From a bacterium SCSIO 12844 (lineage in GTDB: Bacteria > Pseudomonadota > Gammaproteobacteria > Francisellales > Francisellaceae): DNA of 64,000 nucleotides. Shown piece after piece: positions 8,960 through 22,266 of the stretch (its first letter is position 1; each line of letters begins with the position of its first letter). The translations under genes and the position numbers were made by a program. The notes beneath the pieces were generated by a model that was given only the letters and a program-made list of their open reading frames with translations, ran no database searches and had not been told where the DNA came from. The stretch spans positions 2,914,001 through 2,978,000 of the forward strand of contig CP073743.1 of assembly GCA_024397935.1 (NCBI GenBank), given 5' to 3'.

Positions 8960-9400
8960 TTAGCGACGTTGTTGTTCTTGAGTAATACAATGCTGCATCA
9001 CACGTTTAAATGCTTCAATATCTTTTTCTGGGCAGCCTTTAAGTAAAAAGTCCCAGACTCGATCTGCCTCTTGGCCTAGAGTCATAACCAACATTTGCCC
9101 TTTATTCGTTAAGGTATGTAAGACAGAGCGACCATCTTCATGAGATTGCTCTCTTAAAATATAACCATTTTTTTCTAAGCGCTTTAATGAACGTGTTAAA
9201 CTTTGCGATTCAAGCTTCAGCGCAGTCGCTAAATCAGATTTACTTGAGCGATCACCTTCAAAGACTAAAGTTACCAATAACATACGATCTAAGGGCGTTA
9301 GATTATATTCATGAGCAAATTGATTAAAATGCTTACGCCAAATGGATGTCATATCACGAAATAAAACCATTATTGTACTGAATTTTGAAATATCCATCAT
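8960..9400 (-). CDS. MarR/SlyA-family transcriptional regulator
   Basis: 146 residues, the usual length for this family of dimeric winged-helix repressors. The recognition region LATALKLESQSLTRSLKRLEKNGYILR is followed by the wing with the characteristic DGRS. N- and C-terminal helices would form the dimer interface. Starts at two consecutive Met codons (9400 and 9397). It is a monocistronic gene between tsaD and the small secreted peptide. The effector and targets cannot be read from the sequence. Confidence 0.88.
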   Translation of the reverse strand: MMDISKFSTIMVLFRDMTSIWRKHFNQFAHEYNLTPLDRMLLVTLVFEGDRSSKSDLATALKLESQSLTRSLKRLEKNGYILREQSHEDGRSVLHTLTNKGQMLVMTLGQEADRVWDFLLKGCPEKDIEAFKRVMQHCITQEQQRR

Positions 9401-9549
9401 AAAAACCTTATTTTTTACATTTTGATCATTAAATTATCATAAATATACCGATACAACAATTCTCAATTTAGCAATATACTCACTCTTATTAGTATAGTAC
9501 ACCAAGTTACATCATTCATTCATTTATATTTATTGCGCCTAAATTGTAT

Positions 9550-10563
9550 TTAAGTAATTTCTGTTAGCCACCAGCGTGGTTTTACCGCCACTTGGTAATT
9601 ATCATCAACTTGATTATTTAAAAGGCGTAGAGCGCCTGCAACTGCAATCATTGCACCATTATCAGTACAGTATTCAATTTTAGGGAAATAGGTTTTAATT
9701 TTTAGCTTATTACTTAATGACTCAAAACCATTTCTTAATCTTTGATTTGCGCCAACACCACCTGCTATAACTAATCGCTTAAAGCCTGTTGCATTAATCG
9801 CTCTTTTTGATTTAATTAAAATCGTATCAACAACAGCTTCCTCAAATGCATAGGCTAAATCAGCTTTAGTTTGTTGAGATTGATCTGAATTCTGCCAAGC
9901 ATTTAAAACGGCTGTTTTAAGGCCACTAAAACTAAAATCTAACCCTGGGCGATCTGTCATCGGCCGTGGCAGATGAAATATACCTTTGCGACCCGATTCA
10001 GCAAGTTTTGCTAATAATGCCCCACCTGGGTAGTCCAACCCTAATAATTTAGCTGTTTTATCAAACGCTTCACCTGCAGCATCATCAATGGATTCACCTA
10101 ATAATTGATAGTGGCCAAAGGATTTAACTGCAATTAATTGCGTATGTCCGCCAGAGACTAATAATGCCACAAATGGATACTCTGGTTTATCATCTTCAAG
10201 CTTTGATGCCATTAAATGCCCTTCTAGGTGATGAATACCAATAGCAGGCACTTTTAAGGCATAAGCCAGCGATTTAGCAAATGCAGCACCCACCATTAAT
10301 GCACCAATTAATCCTGGGCCCTTCGTATAGGCAATTGCATCAATCACTGATTTATCTAGGTGATTATTTTTAAGTAGTTGCTTTAACAATGGTAAAAGTT
10401 TTTTGACATGATCTCGAGATGCTAATTCAGGTACCACACCACCATATTCTGCATGCATTTTTGCTTGAGTATAAAGAATATGGTCAATTAACTGATCTTT
10501 ATTCGTATCATAAAGTGCTAACCCTGTTTCATCACAGGATGTCTCAATAGCAAGAACAATCAT
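9550..10563 (-). CDS. tsaD: tRNA N6-threonylcarbamoyladenosine transferase subunit TsaD
   Basis: Catalytic subunit that, with TsaB and TsaE, transfers the threonylcarbamoyl group to A37 of ANN-decoding tRNAs. 337 residues, standard length. N-terminal ASKHA motif [17 protein letters not shown], metal-binding [16 protein letters not shown] and the C-terminal [13 protein letters not shown] and CTDNGAMIA are all intact. Its start lies 4 bases after the galU stop without an obvious Shine-Dalgarno, suggesting translational coupling. Confidence 0.97.
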   Translation of the reverse strand: MIVLAIETSCDETGLALYDTNKDQLIDHILYTQAKMHAEYGGVVPELASRDHVKKLLPLLKQLLKNNHLDKSVIDAIAYTKGPGLIGALMVGAAFAKSLAYALKVPAIGIHHLEGHLMASKLEDDKPEYPFVALLVSGGHTQLIAVKSFGHYQLLGESIDDAAGEAFDKTAKLLGLDYPGGALLAKLAESGRKGIFHLPRPMTDRPGLDFSFSGLKTAVLNAWQNSDQSQQTKADLAYAFEEAVVDTILIKSKRAINATGFKRLVIAGGVGANQRLRNGFESLSNKLKIKTYFPKIEYCTDNGAMIAVAGALRLLNNQVDDNYQVAVKPRWWLTEIT

Positions 10564-10567
10564 TAGT

Positions 10568-11431
10568 TTAGCTTATATTAAGTGCTTGGCGAACATAGCT
10601 TTCGAATAAATCACCGAATTCAGAGTGCTTACGCGTATATTCAAAATTTGCAATTAAAAACCCAAGTTTATCACCACAGTCATAGCGTCGACCATCAAAA
10701 CGATGCGCAATTAATCGTTGCGTTAGAGCCAGTTGCTCAATGGCATCGGTTAATTGAATTTCTCCACCAGCGCCTTTATTTTGCTTACTTAAATGATAAA
10801 AAATATCCGCAGGTAAAATATAACGTCCAACAATGCCTAAATCACTTGGCGCATCTTCTGGCTTAGGTTTTTCAACCAAATGTTCAATCGATAAATCATC
10901 ATCGCGCAAAGAAACCATACCATAATTAACAGTCTCTTCTTTTTCTATCGGCTGTACAGCTATAACACCACATTTATGATATTCATAAGCTTCAACCATT
11001 TGCTTTAGACAGCCAACACCTCTTGATTCAATTAAATCATCTGCCAATAACACAGCAAATGGCTCATTGCCAACTAATGGACTTGCACAATTAACCGCAT
11101 GGCCTAAGCCTAAAGCTTCAGTTTGTCTGATATAGACACAAGTAACATCTTTTGGCAGCATTGACTGAACTTGCTCTAAAAATTCTAGCTTATTTTTTTC
11201 TAATAATTTTGTTTCTAGTTCAAAGTTTTTATCAAAATAATCTTCAATGGAGCGCTTATAAATCGATGTAACAAAAATTAATTCCTTAATGCCGGCATCA
11301 ATTGCTTCTTTGACTGCATACTCAATTAATGGCTTATCAACAACCGTTAACATTTCCTTTGGAAGTGCCTTTGTAGCAGGCAGAAATCGCGTACCTAATC
11401 CCGCAACCGGAAAAACAGCCTTTTTAATCAT
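10568..11431 (-). CDS. galU: UTP-glucose-1-phosphate uridylyltransferase
   Basis: Makes UDP-glucose for LPS, capsule and other glycans. 287 residues with the nucleotide-binding start [22 protein letters not shown], then [21 protein letters not shown] and [10 protein letters not shown], all as in bacterial GalU. The ATG overlaps the lapA stop by one base (TAATG) and tsaD follows 4 bases after its stop, so lapA-galU-tsaD read as one operon. Confidence 0.97.
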   Translation of the reverse strand: MIKKAVFPVAGLGTRFLPATKALPKEMLTVVDKPLIEYAVKEAIDAGIKELIFVTSIYKRSIEDYFDKNFELETKLLEKNKLEFLEQVQSMLPKDVTCVYIRQTEALGLGHAVNCASPLVGNEPFAVLLADDLIESRGVGCLKQMVEAYEYHKCGVIAVQPIEKEETVNYGMVSLRDDDLSIEHLVEKPKPEDAPSDLGIVGRYILPADIFYHLSKQNKGAGGEIQLTDAIEQLALTQRLIAHRFDGRRYDCGDKLGFLIANFEYTRKHSEFGDLFESYVRQALNIS

Positions 11432-11673
11432 TATAATTTACTCTTTGTATCTTTAGTTTTGTGCTTACTTTTCCTAGCACACCTACCTTTACAATAGCCT
11501 ACTAGTATACCCAATATAGCGCCAATGACAAATGCAATTAAAATAATTATCACCAAAGGTAAAGTAATTTCTCCAAAGAAATAATTTAATAATACAACAT
11601 GCGCATTTAAAATTGAAAATGCGATAATAATAACCAATACGATAATTAAAAAAAGCCACCACAGATATTTCAT
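11431..11673 (-). CDS. LapA/DUF1049 family inner-membrane protein
   Basis: 80 residues with two hydrophobic helices (about 3-26 and 37-62) and a basic cytoplasmic tail rich in Lys and Arg. This is the pattern of LapA, which in E. coli works with LapB in controlling lipopolysaccharide synthesis. Good AAGGAG 8 bases before the ATG. It is first in a coupled lapA-galU-tsaD set, after the rpoC terminator. No lapB is next to it here. Confidence 0.75.
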   Translation of the reverse strand: MKYLWWLFLIIVLVIIIAFSILNAHVVLLNYFFGEITLPLVIIILIAFVIGAILGILVGYCKGRCARKSKHKTKDTKSKL

Positions 11674-11708
11674 TTAATCTTCTCCTTGAGGCATCTGTAT
11701 AAAACAAA

Positions 11709-11732
11709 AAAGGCATCACTTAAGATGCCTTT
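11709..11732 (-). terminator. Rho-independent terminator after rpoC
   Basis: On the minus strand a 9-base stem AAAGGCATC/GATGCCTTT with a 6-base loop is followed by TTTGTTTT. It ends the rpoB-rpoC transcript before lapA. Confidence 0.85.
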
Positions 11733-11790
11733 ATTAGTTTAATGTATTCTCCAATGCGATAAAAGAAAAAGCATTGATTTAGAAGCTAAA

Positions 11791-14700
11791 TTAAATACTA
11801 TCTGTATCATCTAGCATATCCGGCTCATCTCCTGCTTGTTGTAAAGCTGCAGATAATGACATTTCAATCTCTTCCATACTTAAAACATCTTCTTCTTCAT
11901 CAAATGTTTCATGCTCACGGCGACGTTCAAGATGATAAGCAAGGCCTGTACCACCAGGAATTAAACGACCAATTAGTACATTTTCTTTCAAGCCTCTCAG
12001 TTCATCAGACTGGCCACTAACAGCCGCTTCAGTTAAGACACGAGTTGTTTCTTGGAATGAGGCAGCAGATAAGAAAGATTCCGTTGATAGTGATGCTTTA
12101 GTGATACCCAATAACACAGGTTCACATAGTGCTTCAATTTTACCTTCTTCACGCAATTTATCATTAGCTTCTAGCACTTGAACTAACTCTAGTTGTTCGC
12201 CTGTAACAAAACGACTATCACCAGGTGCTGTAATAAAGACCTTACGTAGCATTTGGCGAATCACAACTTCAATGTGTTTGTCGTTAATTCCTACACCTTG
12301 TAAGCGATAAACATCCTGAATTTCATTAACAATATAATCAGCTAATACATGGATACCTTTTAATCTTAAGATTTCATGTGGATCAAGTGGACCATCAGAG
12401 ATAATCTCACCTTTATCTACATGCTCCCCTTCAAAAACGTTAATATGACGCCACTTAGGAATCATAATTTCAACTTGATCATTATCTTCAGGTGAAATCA
12501 CCAAACGACGCTTACCTTTTGTTTCTTTACCAAAGCTCACAATACCAGCAACATCCGCCATAATCGCAGCATCTTTTGGTCTACGTGCCTCAAATAAATC
12601 AGCAACACGTGGTAGACCACCTGTAATATCTTTGTTTTTAGAACCTTCTTGTGGAATACGAGCAATGACATCACCAACTTCAACTTTATTGCCACTTTCA
12701 AGGTTAATAATCGCACCTGCTGGCATAAAATAACTGGCTGGAATTTGTGTATTTGGGAAATTTAACTCATTACCTTTTGCATCGATAAGGCGAATCAATG
12801 GCTTAAGCTCACGCCCACCAGATTTTTGCGCATCGGTAATTACAATACTACTTAAACCAGTTAACTCATCCGCTTGACGATTCATCGTAATGCCATCAAG
12901 GAAGTCAACAAACTCAACTTGCCCTGCCACTTCTGTAATTACTGGATGTGTATGTGGATCCCATGTTGCAACAATATTACCTGCATTTACTTCTGCTGCA
13001 TCTTCTGCTGTTACAACAGCACCATATGGTAATTTATAGCGCTCACGTTCACGACCAAACTTATCAACAACAGATAACTCGCCTGAACGAGAAACAACAA
13101 CTAAATTACCCTCTTTATTACGTACCGTTTTTAAGTTATTAAACTTAAGATGGCCTGCATTTTTTACCTGAACTTGGCTATCTGCAGCAGCCTGAGAAGC
13201 CGCACCACCAATGTGGAATGTACGCATAGTTAACTGTGTACCAGGTTCACCAATAGACTGTGCTGCAATCACACCAACTGATTCACCAACATTAACCCGA
13301 TGTCCTCTTGCAAGATCACGGCCATAGCACATAGAGCAAAGACCACGTCTTGTTTGACAGGTAATTGCTGAGCGTACTTTGATATTATCAATAGCTGCTT
13401 CATCAATTAAGAAAAGTAGTTTTTCATCAATTAATGTATTTTGTTCAATTAATACCTCATCACTACCTGGGCGACAAATATCTTCAGCTGTTAAACGTCC
13501 AAGTACGCGATCACGTAATGGTACAACAACATCACCACCTTCAATTAATGGTGTCATTAAAATACCATCTTCTGTGCCACAGTCTTCTTCAATAATGACT
13601 AGATCTTGCGCAACATCAACTAAACGACGTGTCAGATAACCTGAATTAGCTGTTTTTAGTGCCGTATCAGCCAAACCTTTACGTGCACCATGTGTTGAGG
13701 TGAAATATTGTAATACCGACAAACCTTCACGGAAGTTTGCAGTAATTGGTGTTTCAATAATAGAGCCATCTGGTTTTGCCATTAGACCACGCATACCAGC
13801 TAACTGTCTAATCTGAGCTGCTGAACCACGCGCGCCAGAGTCAGCCATCATATAAACTGAATTAAATGATTCTTGTGCTGTGGTTTTGCCAGACTTATCT
13901 TTCACTTTTTCTTTAGAGATGACTTCCATCATAGCCTTAGCTACTTGTGAATTAGCTCTTGACCAAATATCAATTACTTTGTTATAACGCTCACCATTGG
14001 TTACTAAACCATTGGCATATTGATCTGAGATTTCTTTTACTTGATCTTCGGCTTGAGATAAAATATTTACTTTTTCATCAGGTACTAACATATCATCAAT
14101 ACCAATTGAAATACCAGAACGAGTTGAATAGTGGAAACCTGAATACATTAACTGATCAGCAAAGATAACCGTTGCTTTTGTACCAAGACGTCGATAACTC
14201 TCATCAATTAATTTAGCAACTACTTTTTTAGTTAATGGCTTATTAATTAAAGCAAATGGAAGACCATCTGGTAAGATATCAGATAGTAGCGCCCTACCAA
14301 CTGTAGTCTCTACAACACCACTTTCTGAAACATAATCACCTTTTTCATTTAATACTTTATGATTAAGGCGGACTTTAATTTTTGCTTGCAGATCAATTTT
14401 ACCAGCATGATAAGCACGCTGGACTTGAAGTAAGTCAGAGAATAATTTACCTTCCCCTTTGGCATTAATGCGCTCGCGCGTCATATAGTAAAGCCCTAGA
14501 ACAATATCCTGTGTCGGGGCAATAACTGGTGTACCATGTGCAGGCGATAAAATATTATTCGTTGACATCATCAATGTACGTGCTTCTAGCTGCGCTTCTA
14601 ATGATAATGGTACGTGTACCGCCATTTGGTCACCATCAAAGTCAGCGTTAAAGGCAACACAGACTAAAGGATGTAGCTGAATTGCTTTACCTTCAATTAA

Positions 14701-16020
14701 TACTGGTTCAAATGCTTGAATACCCAACCTATGTAGTGTTGGCGCACGGTTTAACATGACCGGATGTTCACGAATCACTTGATCAAGAATATCCCAAACG
14801 ACAGCTTCTTCTCGTTCAACCATTTTCTTAGCTGCTTTAATGGTTGATGCATGCTCTTGAAGCTCTAATTGACTATAGATAAAAGGTTTAAATAACTCTA
14901 AAGCCATCTTTTTAGGTAGACCACACTGATGTAGCTTTAAGGTTGGACCAACCACAATAACGGAACGTCCTGAATAATCAACACGTTTACCTAATAGGTT
15001 TTGACGAAAACGACCCTGCTTACCTTTAATCATATCAGCTAAAGATTTCAACGCACGCTTATTAGAACCTGTTACTGCACGTCCACGGCGACCATTATCT
15101 AACAAAGCATCTACTGCTTCTTGTAGCATCCGTTTTTCATTTCTAACAATAATATCAGGCGCATTTAGTTCTAATAAACGCTTTAGACGATTGTTACGGT
15201 TAATCACACGACGATATAAGTCATTTAAATCTGATGTTGCAAAACGCCCACCATCTAATGGTACCAATGGACGTAGATCAGGTGGTAGAACCGGTAAAAC
15301 CGTTAAAATCATCCACTCTGGCTTATTACCTGAATCTGCAAATGCTTCTAATAACTTCAAGCGTTTGGTTAATTTTTTAATTTTTGTTTCAGAATTTGTT
15401 GCAGGTAATTCTTCTCGAATGGTTTCAATTTCAGCAGTTAGATCAATTGCACATAAAAGTTTATGAATTGCTTCGGCACCCATTAAGGCTTCAAACTCAT
15501 CACCATATTCTTCCAATGCATCTAAATAGGTTTCTTCTGCCAATAACTGACCACGTTCAAATGGTGTCATACCAGGATCAGTAACTACATAAGCTTCAAA
15601 ATACAAAATACGCTCGATATCGCGTAAAGTCATATCAAGAAATAAACCAATACGAGATGGTAGAGATTTTAAAAACCAGATATGTGCCACTGGACAAGCT
15701 AACTCAATATGTCCCATGCGCTCACGACGTACTCGAGACTGCGTAACTTCAACACCACACTTCTCACAGATAATACCACGATGTTTTAAACGCTTATACT
15801 TACCACACAAGCATTCATAATCTTTCACTGGACCAAATATTTTAGCGCAGAACAAACCATCACGTTCTGGCTTAAAGGTACGATAATTAATCGTTTCCGG
15901 TTTTTTAACTTCACCGTATGACCAACTACGAATCATTTCCGGGGATGCAAGCGCAACGCGAATACGGTCAAACTCTTGCTCTTTACCTTGTTGCTTGATA
16001 ATGCCAAGTAGATCTTTCAA
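11791..16020 (-). CDS. rpoC: DNA-directed RNA polymerase subunit beta'
   Basis: 1409 residues (E. coli has 1407). Zinc-finger region [20 protein letters not shown], active-site [12 protein letters not shown] and the second zinc cluster ([13 protein letters not shown]) are intact. I place the start at the TTG at 16020. GGGAG lies 7 bases upstream, and the resulting N-terminus ([11 protein letters not shown]) matches E. coli MKDLLKFLKAQ. The longer frame to 16050 also begins with TTG and lacks a site. Cotranscribed with rpoB; a hairpin lies in the gap. Confidence 0.97.
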   Translation of the reverse strand: MKDLLGIIKQQGKEQEFDRIRVALASPEMIRSWSYGEVKKPETINYRTFKPERDGLFCAKIFGPVKDYECLCGKYKRLKHRGIICEKCGVEVTQSRVRRERMGHIELACPVAHIWFLKSLPSRIGLFLDMTLRDIERILYFEAYVVTDPGMTPFERGQLLAEETYLDALEEYGDEFEALMGAEAIHKLLCAIDLTAEIETIREELPATNSETKIKKLTKRLKLLEAFADSGNKPEWMILTVLPVLPPDLRPLVPLDGGRFATSDLNDLYRRVINRNNRLKRLLELNAPDIIVRNEKRMLQEAVDALLDNGRRGRAVTGSNKRALKSLADMIKGKQGRFRQNLLGKRVDYSGRSVIVVGPTLKLHQCGLPKKMALELFKPFIYSQLELQEHASTIKAAKKMVEREEAVVWDILDQVIREHPVMLNRAPTLHRLGIQAFEPVLIEGKAIQLHPLVCVAFNADFDGDQMAVHVPLSLEAQLEARTLMMSTNNILSPAHGTPVIAPTQDIVLGLYYMTRERINAKGEGKLFSDLLQVQRAYHAGKIDLQAKIKVRLNHKVLNEKGDYVSESGVVETTVGRALLSDILPDGLPFALINKPLTKKVVAKLIDESYRRLGTKATVIFADQLMYSGFHYSTRSGISIGIDDMLVPDEKVNILSQAEDQVKEISDQYANGLVTNGERYNKVIDIWSRANSQVAKAMMEVISKEKVKDKSGKTTAQESFNSVYMMADSGARGSAAQIRQLAGMRGLMAKPDGSIIETPITANFREGLSVLQYFTSTHGARKGLADTALKTANSGYLTRRLVDVAQDLVIIEEDCGTEDGILMTPLIEGGDVVVPLRDRVLGRLTAEDICRPGSDEVLIEQNTLIDEKLLFLIDEAAIDNIKVRSAITCQTRRGLCSMCYGRDLARGHRVNVGESVGVIAAQSIGEPGTQLTMRTFHIGGAASQAAADSQVQVKNAGHLKFNNLKTVRNKEGNLVVVSRSGELSVVDKFGRERERYKLPYGAVVTAEDAAEVNAGNIVATWDPHTHPVITEVAGQVEFVDFLDGITMNRQADELTGLSSIVITDAQKSGGRELKPLIRLIDAKGNELNFPNTQIPASYFMPAGAIINLESGNKVEVGDVIARIPQEGSKNKDITGGLPRVADLFEARRPKDAAIMADVAGIVSFGKETKGKRRLVISPEDNDQVEIMIPKWRHINVFEGEHVDKGEIISDGPLDPHEILRLKGIHVLADYIVNEIQDVYRLQGVGINDKHIEVVIRQMLRKVFITAPGDSRFVTGEQLELVQVLEANDKLREEGKIEALCEPVLLGITKASLSTESFLSAASFQETTRVLTEAAVSGQSDELRGLKENVLIGRLIPGGTGLAYHLERRREHETFDEEEDVLSMEEIEMSLSAALQQAGDEPDMLDDTDSI

Positions 16021-16065
16021 GGTTATTCTCCCATTTATAACATTTATCAATTAGCTTAAACACAT

Positions 16066-16089
16066 AAGGGCTTTTATCTAAAAACCCTT
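16066..16089 (-). other. Hairpin in the rpoB-rpoC gap
   Basis: Ten-pair stem (AAGGG, one G-U, TTTT/AAAA) with a 4-base loop in the 102 bases between the rpoB stop and the rpoC start. No T-run follows, so it is more likely an RNA processing or stability element than a terminator. Confidence 0.5.
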
Positions 16090-16122
16090 GTTTACCTTTT
16101 TATTGTGACGACTCTTAAGCAA

Positions 16123-19100
16123 TCAATCAGAAGATAATTCCATATCGATACCTAAGGCTCTGACTTCTTTCATTAATACATTGAAAGATTCAGGCACACC
16201 TGCATCAATATACTGATTACCATCAACAATATTTTTATACATACGTGTTCTACCTGTGACATCATCTGATTTAACCGTCAACATTTCACGTAATGTATAA
16301 GCTGCACCATAAGCTTCAAGTGCCCAAACTTCCATCTCACCAAAGCGCTGACCACCAAACTGTGCTTTACCACCTAGCGGTTGTTGCGTTACCAGCGAGT
16401 AAGATCCAGTAGAGCGTGCATGCATTTTATCATCAACCAAATGGTTAAGTTTTAGCATATACATATAGCCAACTGTTACTTTACGTTCAAATGGCTGCCC
16501 TGTTCTGCCATCATATAAGGTCATTTGTCCAGATTCTGGTAAATCACAGAATTGTAATAATGACTTAATATCAGCTTCTTTGGCACCATCAAATACTGGC
16601 GTTGCAATTGGTACACCCGTTTTAAGATTATGTGCAAGCTCAATGACTTCTTGATCATCTAGCTCATCTAAATTCTCTTTTTTATCACCAAACTTATTAT
16701 AAACTTCTTCAAGCAGTTTTCTGAGCTCTTTTGCTTTCACCTGCTTTTCAAGCATAGCATTAACTTTATCGCCTAAGCCTTTGGCAGCTAATCCCATATG
16801 AGTCTCTAATACCTGTCCGATATTCATACGTGAAGGTACACCTAATGGATTCAGTACAATATCAACTGGTGTTCCATCATTCAAATATGGCATATCTTCA
16901 ATTGGTAAAATACGTGAAACAACACCTTTGTTACCATGACGACCAGCCATTTTATCACCTGGTTGAATATGGCGTTTAACTGCTATATAAACTTTAACAA
17001 TTTTTAACACGCCTGGTGATAAATCATCGCCTTGAATTAATTTCTTACGCTTTTCATTGAATTTTTCATCATAAGCTTGACGTGCTTCATCCATTTGTTT
17101 TTTCGCAGCTAATAAAGCATCGGTAATTGATTGTTCATCGACACGAATACCAAACCATTGATCTAATGGTGTCTCTTCTAAATAGTCTGCTTTAATTTCT
17201 TGACCTTTCTTAAGCTTATTAGGCCCTGAAACTGCTTTTTTACCAACCAATAGCGCACCTAAACGCTGACGAACGACATTTTCAATAATGCGGTATTCAT
17301 CATTTAAATCTTGACGAACACGTTCTAATGCTTCTTTCTCAATTGATTCTGCACGAGAATCCTTTTCAACACCATCACGGGTAAAGACTTGAACATCAAT
17401 AACAGTACCATGCATACCAGTAGGCATACGAAGTGAACTGTCTTTGACATCAGATGCCTTCTCACCAAAAATAGCACGTAGCAATTTCTCTTCTGGTGTT
17501 AATTGTGTTTCAGCCTTAGGTGTTACTTTAGCAACTAAAATATCACCTGGCTTAATTTCAGCACCAATATGAACAATACCTGCTTCATCAAGCTTCGTTA
17601 ATGCACTTTCTGAAACATTAGGAATATCAGATGTAATCTCTTCTGGTCCTAATTTGGTATCACGCGCAATACAGGTTAACTCTTCAATATGAATTGATGT
17701 ATAACGATCTTCTTCTACAACACGTTCAGATAATAAAATTGAATCCTCAAAATTAAATCCATTCCACGGCATAAAAGCAACCATTAAGTTCTGTCCTAAT
17801 GCCAACTCACCTTTATCTGTAGAAAAACCATCCGCTAAAATGTCGCCTTTAACAATGTAATCACCTGGCTTGACCAAAGGTCGTTGATTAATACAAGTCG
17901 TGTGATTTGAACGTCTAAATTTTGTTAAACGATAGATATCAACCCATGAATCACTACCAGCAGACTCTTTTTCATCGACTTTAATAACAATACGTCCACT
18001 ATCGACATCTTCTACAATTCCAGAACGTTGCGCAACAATACAGGCACCTGAATCACGAGCAACAATACGCTCCATTCCTGTTCCAACTAACGGCTTATCT
18101 GCTTTTAGTGTTGGAACTGCTTGACGTTGCATGTTAGAACCCATTAAGGCACGGTTAGCATCATCATGCTCTAAGAAAGGAATTAATGCTGCAGCAGCAG
18201 AAACCATTTGTTTTGTTGATACATCCATAAACTGAACTTGATCAGCTGTACTAAACATTGCCTCACCTTTAAATCGGCATTGAATCAACTCATCAGTCAA
18301 ACGATTATCCTTATCTAGAGATGCCGATGCTTGCGCAATAACATATTTGCCTTCATCCATGGCAGATAGATAAGAAATCTCATCGGTTGCTTTACCATCA
18401 ACTACTTTACGATAAGGCGCTTCAAGAAAACCATAGGCATTGGTTCTAGCATAACAAGCCAATGAATTAATCAAACCAATATTTGGTCCTTCAGGCGTTT
18501 CAATTGGACATAAACGACCATAATGCGTTGGATGCACATCACGTACTTCAAAGCCTGCACGATCACGTGACAAACCCCCTGGACCTAATGCTGAAATACG
18601 ACGCTTATGAGTCACTTCTGATAATGGATTATTCTGATCCATAAACTGCGATAATTGACCTGAGCCAAAAAATTCGCGAATTGCTGCAGTAATTGGTTTA
18701 GCATTAACTAAATCTTGTGGCATTGCTGATTCACGATCAACCAATGACAAACGCTCTCTAACAGCACGCTCTACTCTAACTAAACCAATACGGAATTGAT
18801 TTTCAGTCATTTCACCAACGCCACGAACACGTCGGTTACCTAAGTTATCAATATCATCGACTTCACCTAAGCCATCACGAATACTGATTAGCTCACGAAT
18901 CACAGCAATGATATCTTCTTTCGTTAACACTGAAGCGCCTGTTTCATCTTTATAACCCAGACGTGAATTAAATTTCATACGACCAACCGGTGATAAATCA
19001 TAGCGATCTTCAGCAAAAAATAAGCTATCAAATAAACCTTGAGCAGACTCGGCTGTTGGTGGCTCACCTGGACGCATCACACGATAAATTTCAACCAAAG

Positions 19101-20205
19101 CATCCATTTGAGAGTTTGCCACATCTAGCTTTAAAGTCTCAGAAATATAATTACCACGATTTAAATCATTGGCATAAATCGTTTGAAACTTAAATAAGTT
19201 TGCTTGAAATAATTTTTTCAGAGCTGGATCTGTAACTTCTTCATTGGCACTAACAATTAATTCACCTGTTTGTGGGTCAGCCACATCTTGATAGAATGGT
19301 CTGCCAAGCACATAACTTAATGGCACTTCAACTGAAGTAATTTTAGCTTTCTGCATATCTTTAACAGTTTTTGCAGTAATTCGTTTACCTTGAGCAACGA
19401 TCAACTTGCCATCTTTATCTTTAATTTCAAACTCAGCTGTCATGCCTTTTAAGGTAACTGGATCAATTGACATGAATATTTTATTATTTTTTACTTCAAA
19501 ATCAATTGGATCAAAAAACTCAGCCACAATCTCCTGATTACTATAGCCTAATGCTTTTAATACAATAGTAACTGGAAGTTTACGACGCCTATCAATTCTA
19601 GCATAAACATTGTCTTTTGGATCAAATTCAAAATCAAGCCATGAACCACGGTAAGGAATAATACGCGCTGAATATAATATTTTACCAGCAGAATGCGTCT
19701 TTCCACGATCATGATCAAAAAAGACACCTGGGGAACGATGAAGTTGAGATACAACAACACGCTCAGTACCATTGATAACAAATGTACCATTGTCAGTCAT
19801 TAATGGGATTTCACCCATATAAACTTCTTGCTCTCTAACATCTTTAACTACTTTTTCATCAGCAGAAGCTTCTTTATCATAAATCACCAAACGAAGCTTA
19901 ACTCTTAATGGCGCTGAATAAGTAAGCCCTCGAATTCTACATTCATTTTCATCAAAAACAACTGGGCCAAAACGATAGTTAACATAGTGTAGCTCAGTAT
20001 AACCTGATACACTCGTAACTGGAAAAACCGAACGAAAAGCTGCTTCTAAACCAATATCTTGACGATCATCTGGTTTGTGGTCTCTTTGTAGAAAGTCTTT
20101 ATATGAGTCGACTTGAATGGACAACAAATATGGGACATCCAAAATTTGCGGTAATTTACCAAATTCTTTGCGTATACGTGTTTTCTCGGCATATGAGTAA
20201 GGCAT
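16123..20205 (-). CDS. rpoB: DNA-directed RNA polymerase subunit beta
   Basis: 1360 residues (E. coli 1342), colinear with E. coli throughout. The rifampicin-pocket segment ([20 protein letters not shown]) is wild type, so no target-based rifampicin resistance is visible. C-terminal [28 protein letters not shown] is intact. A sizeable difference is in the lineage-variable region around residues 950-1050. Expression is set partly by the attenuator between rplL and this gene. Confidence 0.98.
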   Translation of the reverse strand: MPYSYAEKTRIRKEFGKLPQILDVPYLLSIQVDSYKDFLQRDHKPDDRQDIGLEAAFRSVFPVTSVSGYTELHYVNYRFGPVVFDENECRIRGLTYSAPLRVKLRLVIYDKEASADEKVVKDVREQEVYMGEIPLMTDNGTFVINGTERVVVSQLHRSPGVFFDHDRGKTHSAGKILYSARIIPYRGSWLDFEFDPKDNVYARIDRRRKLPVTIVLKALGYSNQEIVAEFFDPIDFEVKNNKIFMSIDPVTLKGMTAEFEIKDKDGKLIVAQGKRITAKTVKDMQKAKITSVEVPLSYVLGRPFYQDVADPQTGELIVSANEEVTDPALKKLFQANLFKFQTIYANDLNRGNYISETLKLDVANSQMDALVEIYRVMRPGEPPTAESAQGLFDSLFFAEDRYDLSPVGRMKFNSRLGYKDETGASVLTKEDIIAVIRELISIRDGLGEVDDIDNLGNRRVRGVGEMTENQFRIGLVRVERAVRERLSLVDRESAMPQDLVNAKPITAAIREFFGSGQLSQFMDQNNPLSEVTHKRRISALGPGGLSRDRAGFEVRDVHPTHYGRLCPIETPEGPNIGLINSLACYARTNAYGFLEAPYRKVVDGKATDEISYLSAMDEGKYVIAQASASLDKDNRLTDELIQCRFKGEAMFSTADQVQFMDVSTKQMVSAAAALIPFLEHDDANRALMGSNMQRQAVPTLKADKPLVGTGMERIVARDSGACIVAQRSGIVEDVDSGRIVIKVDEKESAGSDSWVDIYRLTKFRRSNHTTCINQRPLVKPGDYIVKGDILADGFSTDKGELALGQNLMVAFMPWNGFNFEDSILLSERVVEEDRYTSIHIEELTCIARDTKLGPEEITSDIPNVSESALTKLDEAGIVHIGAEIKPGDILVAKVTPKAETQLTPEEKLLRAIFGEKASDVKDSSLRMPTGMHGTVIDVQVFTRDGVEKDSRAESIEKEALERVRQDLNDEYRIIENVVRQRLGALLVGKKAVSGPNKLKKGQEIKADYLEETPLDQWFGIRVDEQSITDALLAAKKQMDEARQAYDEKFNEKRKKLIQGDDLSPGVLKIVKVYIAVKRHIQPGDKMAGRHGNKGVVSRILPIEDMPYLNDGTPVDIVLNPLGVPSRMNIGQVLETHMGLAAKGLGDKVNAMLEKQVKAKELRKLLEEVYNKFGDKKENLDELDDQEVIELAHNLKTGVPIATPVFDGAKEADIKSLLQFCDLPESGQMTLYDGRTGQPFERKVTVGYMYMLKLNHLVDDKMHARSTGSYSLVTQQPLGGKAQFGGQRFGEMEVWALEAYGAAYTLREMLTVKSDDVTGRTRMYKNIVDGNQYIDAGVPESFNVLMKEVRALGIDMELSSD

Positions 20206-20312
20206 TGGATATTCCTCTAAATTGAGTTTGCTCTCTTTTAAATAAAAACTGTTTACCCAAAAATTAAAGCCATAGGGAAAATTTCAGTTTACTGCTTATC
20301 TTATATAGCAGA

Positions 20313-20344
20313 AAAGGCTCATGGTGCATAGACCATCAGCCTTT
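20313..20344 (-). terminator. Attenuator/terminator between rplL and rpoB
   Basis: Minus-strand stem AAAGGCT-G-ATGGT pairs with ACCAT-G-AGCCTTT (12 pairs, one G-G mismatch), then TTTTC. The position matches the E. coli rplL-rpoB attenuator, which lets only part of the ribosomal-protein transcripts read into rpoBC. Confidence 0.8.
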
Positions 20345-20368
20345 AAAGTTATCATGTCAAACTTAAAA

Positions 20369-20743
20369 TTACTTAAGTTCAACCGTAGCGCCAGCTTCCT
20401 CAAGAGACTTTTTAAGCTCTTCAGCTTCTTCTTTACTAACTGCTTCTTTAATCGTTGTTGGTGCGCCATCAACAGCATCTTTAGCTTCTTTTAGGCCAAG
20501 ACCAGTTGCTGCACGAACTGCTTTAATGACGTTAACTTTTTTATCGCCAACAGTTTTCAATACAACGTCAAATTCAGTTTTCTCTTCAGCTTGTGCTGCA
20601 TCACCTGCTACAGGACCAGCAACTGCCACAGCTGCTTGCGCTGAAACACCGAATTTTTCTTCCATCATTTTAACTAGGTCACATACATCCATAACGCTCA
20701 TTTCAGAGACGGCATCTAGGATCTGTTCTTTAGTAATAGACAT
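20369..20743 (-). CDS. rplL: 50S ribosomal protein L7/L12
   Basis: 124 residues. N-terminal dimerisation helix ([15 protein letters not shown]), Ala-rich hinge, and C-terminal factor-binding domain with [30 protein letters not shown] 8 bases before the ATG. Forms the L12 stalk on L10; cotranscribed with rplJ. Confidence 0.98.
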   Translation of the reverse strand: MSITKEQILDAVSEMSVMDVCDLVKMMEEKFGVSAQAAVAVAGPVAGDAAQAEEKTEFDVVLKTVGDKKVNVIKAVRAATGLGLKEAKDAVDGAPTTIKEAVSKEEAEELKKSLEEAGATVELK

Positions 20744-20809
20744 TTTATTTTCTCCTAACTAACATAGATCGTTAAACATTTAACGTTTGTTTTCATTTAT
20801 CTTTAGTCT

Positions 20810-21334
20810 TTATGCAGCTTGCTTTTTATCGCCAACTTGCGCCATTACACGAACCATCTGTGCAGTTGGTTCATTTAACGTACGAACGAATTGCGTTACA
20901 GGTGCTAGCATCACACGAGCTAAACTTGCAAGCGCTTCTTCACGTGTTGGTAATTTAGCAAAGGCTTCAAGTTTCTCATCAGAGAAGATCTCACCACCCA
21001 TTGCCAAACCTTTAACTTCTAACTTTTTATTGTCTTTAATAAAATCACGCATTAAACGAGCAGCAGCACCAGGTTCTTCCATAGAGAACGCTAACACCAT
21101 TGGCCCTTTTAATGTTTCAGTCATACAAGCAAATTCTGTGCCTTCTACAGCACGTTTAGCTAGTGTATTTTTGACAACTTTCAGATAAACATTATTTTGG
21201 CGCGCTTGAGCACGCAAATTATTCATCTGAGTTACAGTTAGACCACGATAATCAGCAACAGCCGCAGACAAAGCAGTCGAAGCGATTTGGGCAACTTCAG
21301 TTACAATCGCTTTTTTATCTTCTAGTCTTAACAT
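20810..21334 (-). CDS. rplJ: 50S ribosomal protein L10
   Basis: About 174 residues. MLRLEDKKAIVTEVAQIA and VVADYRGLTV-type N-terminus (here AAVADYRGLTVTQM), RNA-binding NTLAKRAVEGT and a C-terminal helix for L12 dimers. I start at the ATG at 21334, which has GGAG 6 bases upstream. The upstream TTG at 21346 overlaps that site. L10 with L12 normally represses its own leader, which here would lie in 21335-21570. Confidence 0.97.
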   Translation of the reverse strand: MLRLEDKKAIVTEVAQIASTALSAAVADYRGLTVTQMNNLRAQARQNNVYLKVVKNTLAKRAVEGTEFACMTETLKGPMVLAFSMEEPGAAARLMRDFIKDNKKLEVKGLAMGGEIFSDEKLEAFAKLPTREEALASLARVMLAPVTQFVRTLNEPTAQMVRVMAQVGDKKQAA

Positions 21335-21570
21335 TGACTTCTCCAACTTTTGTCTACGTCTTGCTTTTATGGGTTTAACGATGTTATCGGATTGATTGAA
21401 AAGTTAAATTTCTCTCCAATTTAGGCCAACCATCGTCTGCGTAGGCCATAAAACACATTTATTTTACGATTAAGCCCTAAATATAGAGCGCCTACGGTCT
21501 TTGACACCACAAGCTTTTATACCTAAAAGCTTTAAGGCCCAAAGAATTCTTTTTCACAAAGGCAGGTAGT
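21335..21570 (-). promoter_or_regulatory. rplJ leader (probable L10-L12 autoregulatory region)
   Basis: A 236-base untranslated stretch between rplA and rplJ, in the position of the L10 leader that L10-L12 binds to repress rplJL translation in other gammaproteobacteria. It contains self-complementary segments (for example AAAGCTTTTAGG and CCTAAAAGCTTT around 21513-21534). I assign it by position; the exact L10-binding fold was not derived. Confidence 0.5.
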
Positions 21571-22266
21571 TTACACAGTTATTGTACTTAAGTCCAGCGC
21601 TAATCCTGGCCCCATCGTACTTGAAATACTTACCTTCTTTAAATAAACACCTTTAGCAGCTGTTGGCTTAGCTTTTTTAAGATCACTCAACAATGCTTCA
21701 AGGTTTTCTTTTAAGTGATTTTCATCAAAATCAATTTTTCCAATCGATGTATGAACAATACCAGCTTTATCAACACGATAACGAACCTGGCCCGCTTTCG
21801 CATTAGTTACTGCTGTAGCAACATCAGGTGTAACCGTTCCAACTTTTGGGTTTGGCATAAGACCTTTAGGACCTAGAATCTGACCTAATTGACCAACCAC
21901 ACGCATTGCATCTGGTGAAGCAATAACAACATCAAAGTTAAGGTTTCCTTTTTTAACTTCATCAGCCAAATCATCCATACCAACAATATCGGCACCTGCT
22001 TCTTTTGCTTTATCTGCATTTTCACCTTGTGTAAATACAGCAACACGCACAGTTTTACCTGTACCATGTGGCAATATAGAAGCACCACGAACAACTTGAT
22101 CTGACTTACGAGGGTCAACACCCAAATTAACCGCAACATCAACTGACTCATTAAATTTTACTTTAGAAGTCTCTTTTAGTAATTTAATACTTTCAAGAAA
22201 GTCATACTGTCGAGTTGATAGCACTTTTTCACGAATCATCTTAAGACGCTTTGATAACTTAGCCAT
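21571..22266 (-). CDS. rplA: 50S ribosomal protein L1
   Basis: 231 residues. The family signature region ([18 protein letters not shown]) is intact. The ATG shares one base with the rplK stop (TAATG), giving translational coupling. L1 binds 23S rRNA at the E-site stalk and in other bacteria represses rplK-rplA by binding the L11 leader. Confidence 0.98.
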   Translation of the reverse strand: MAKLSKRLKMIREKVLSTRQYDFLESIKLLKETSKVKFNESVDVAVNLGVDPRKSDQVVRGASILPHGTGKTVRVAVFTQGENADKAKEAGADIVGMDDLADEVKKGNLNFDVVIASPDAMRVVGQLGQILGPKGLMPNPKVGTVTPDVATAVTNAKAGQVRYRVDKAGIVHTSIGKIDFDENHLKENLEALLSDLKKAKPTAAKGVYLKKVSISSTMGPGLALDLSTITV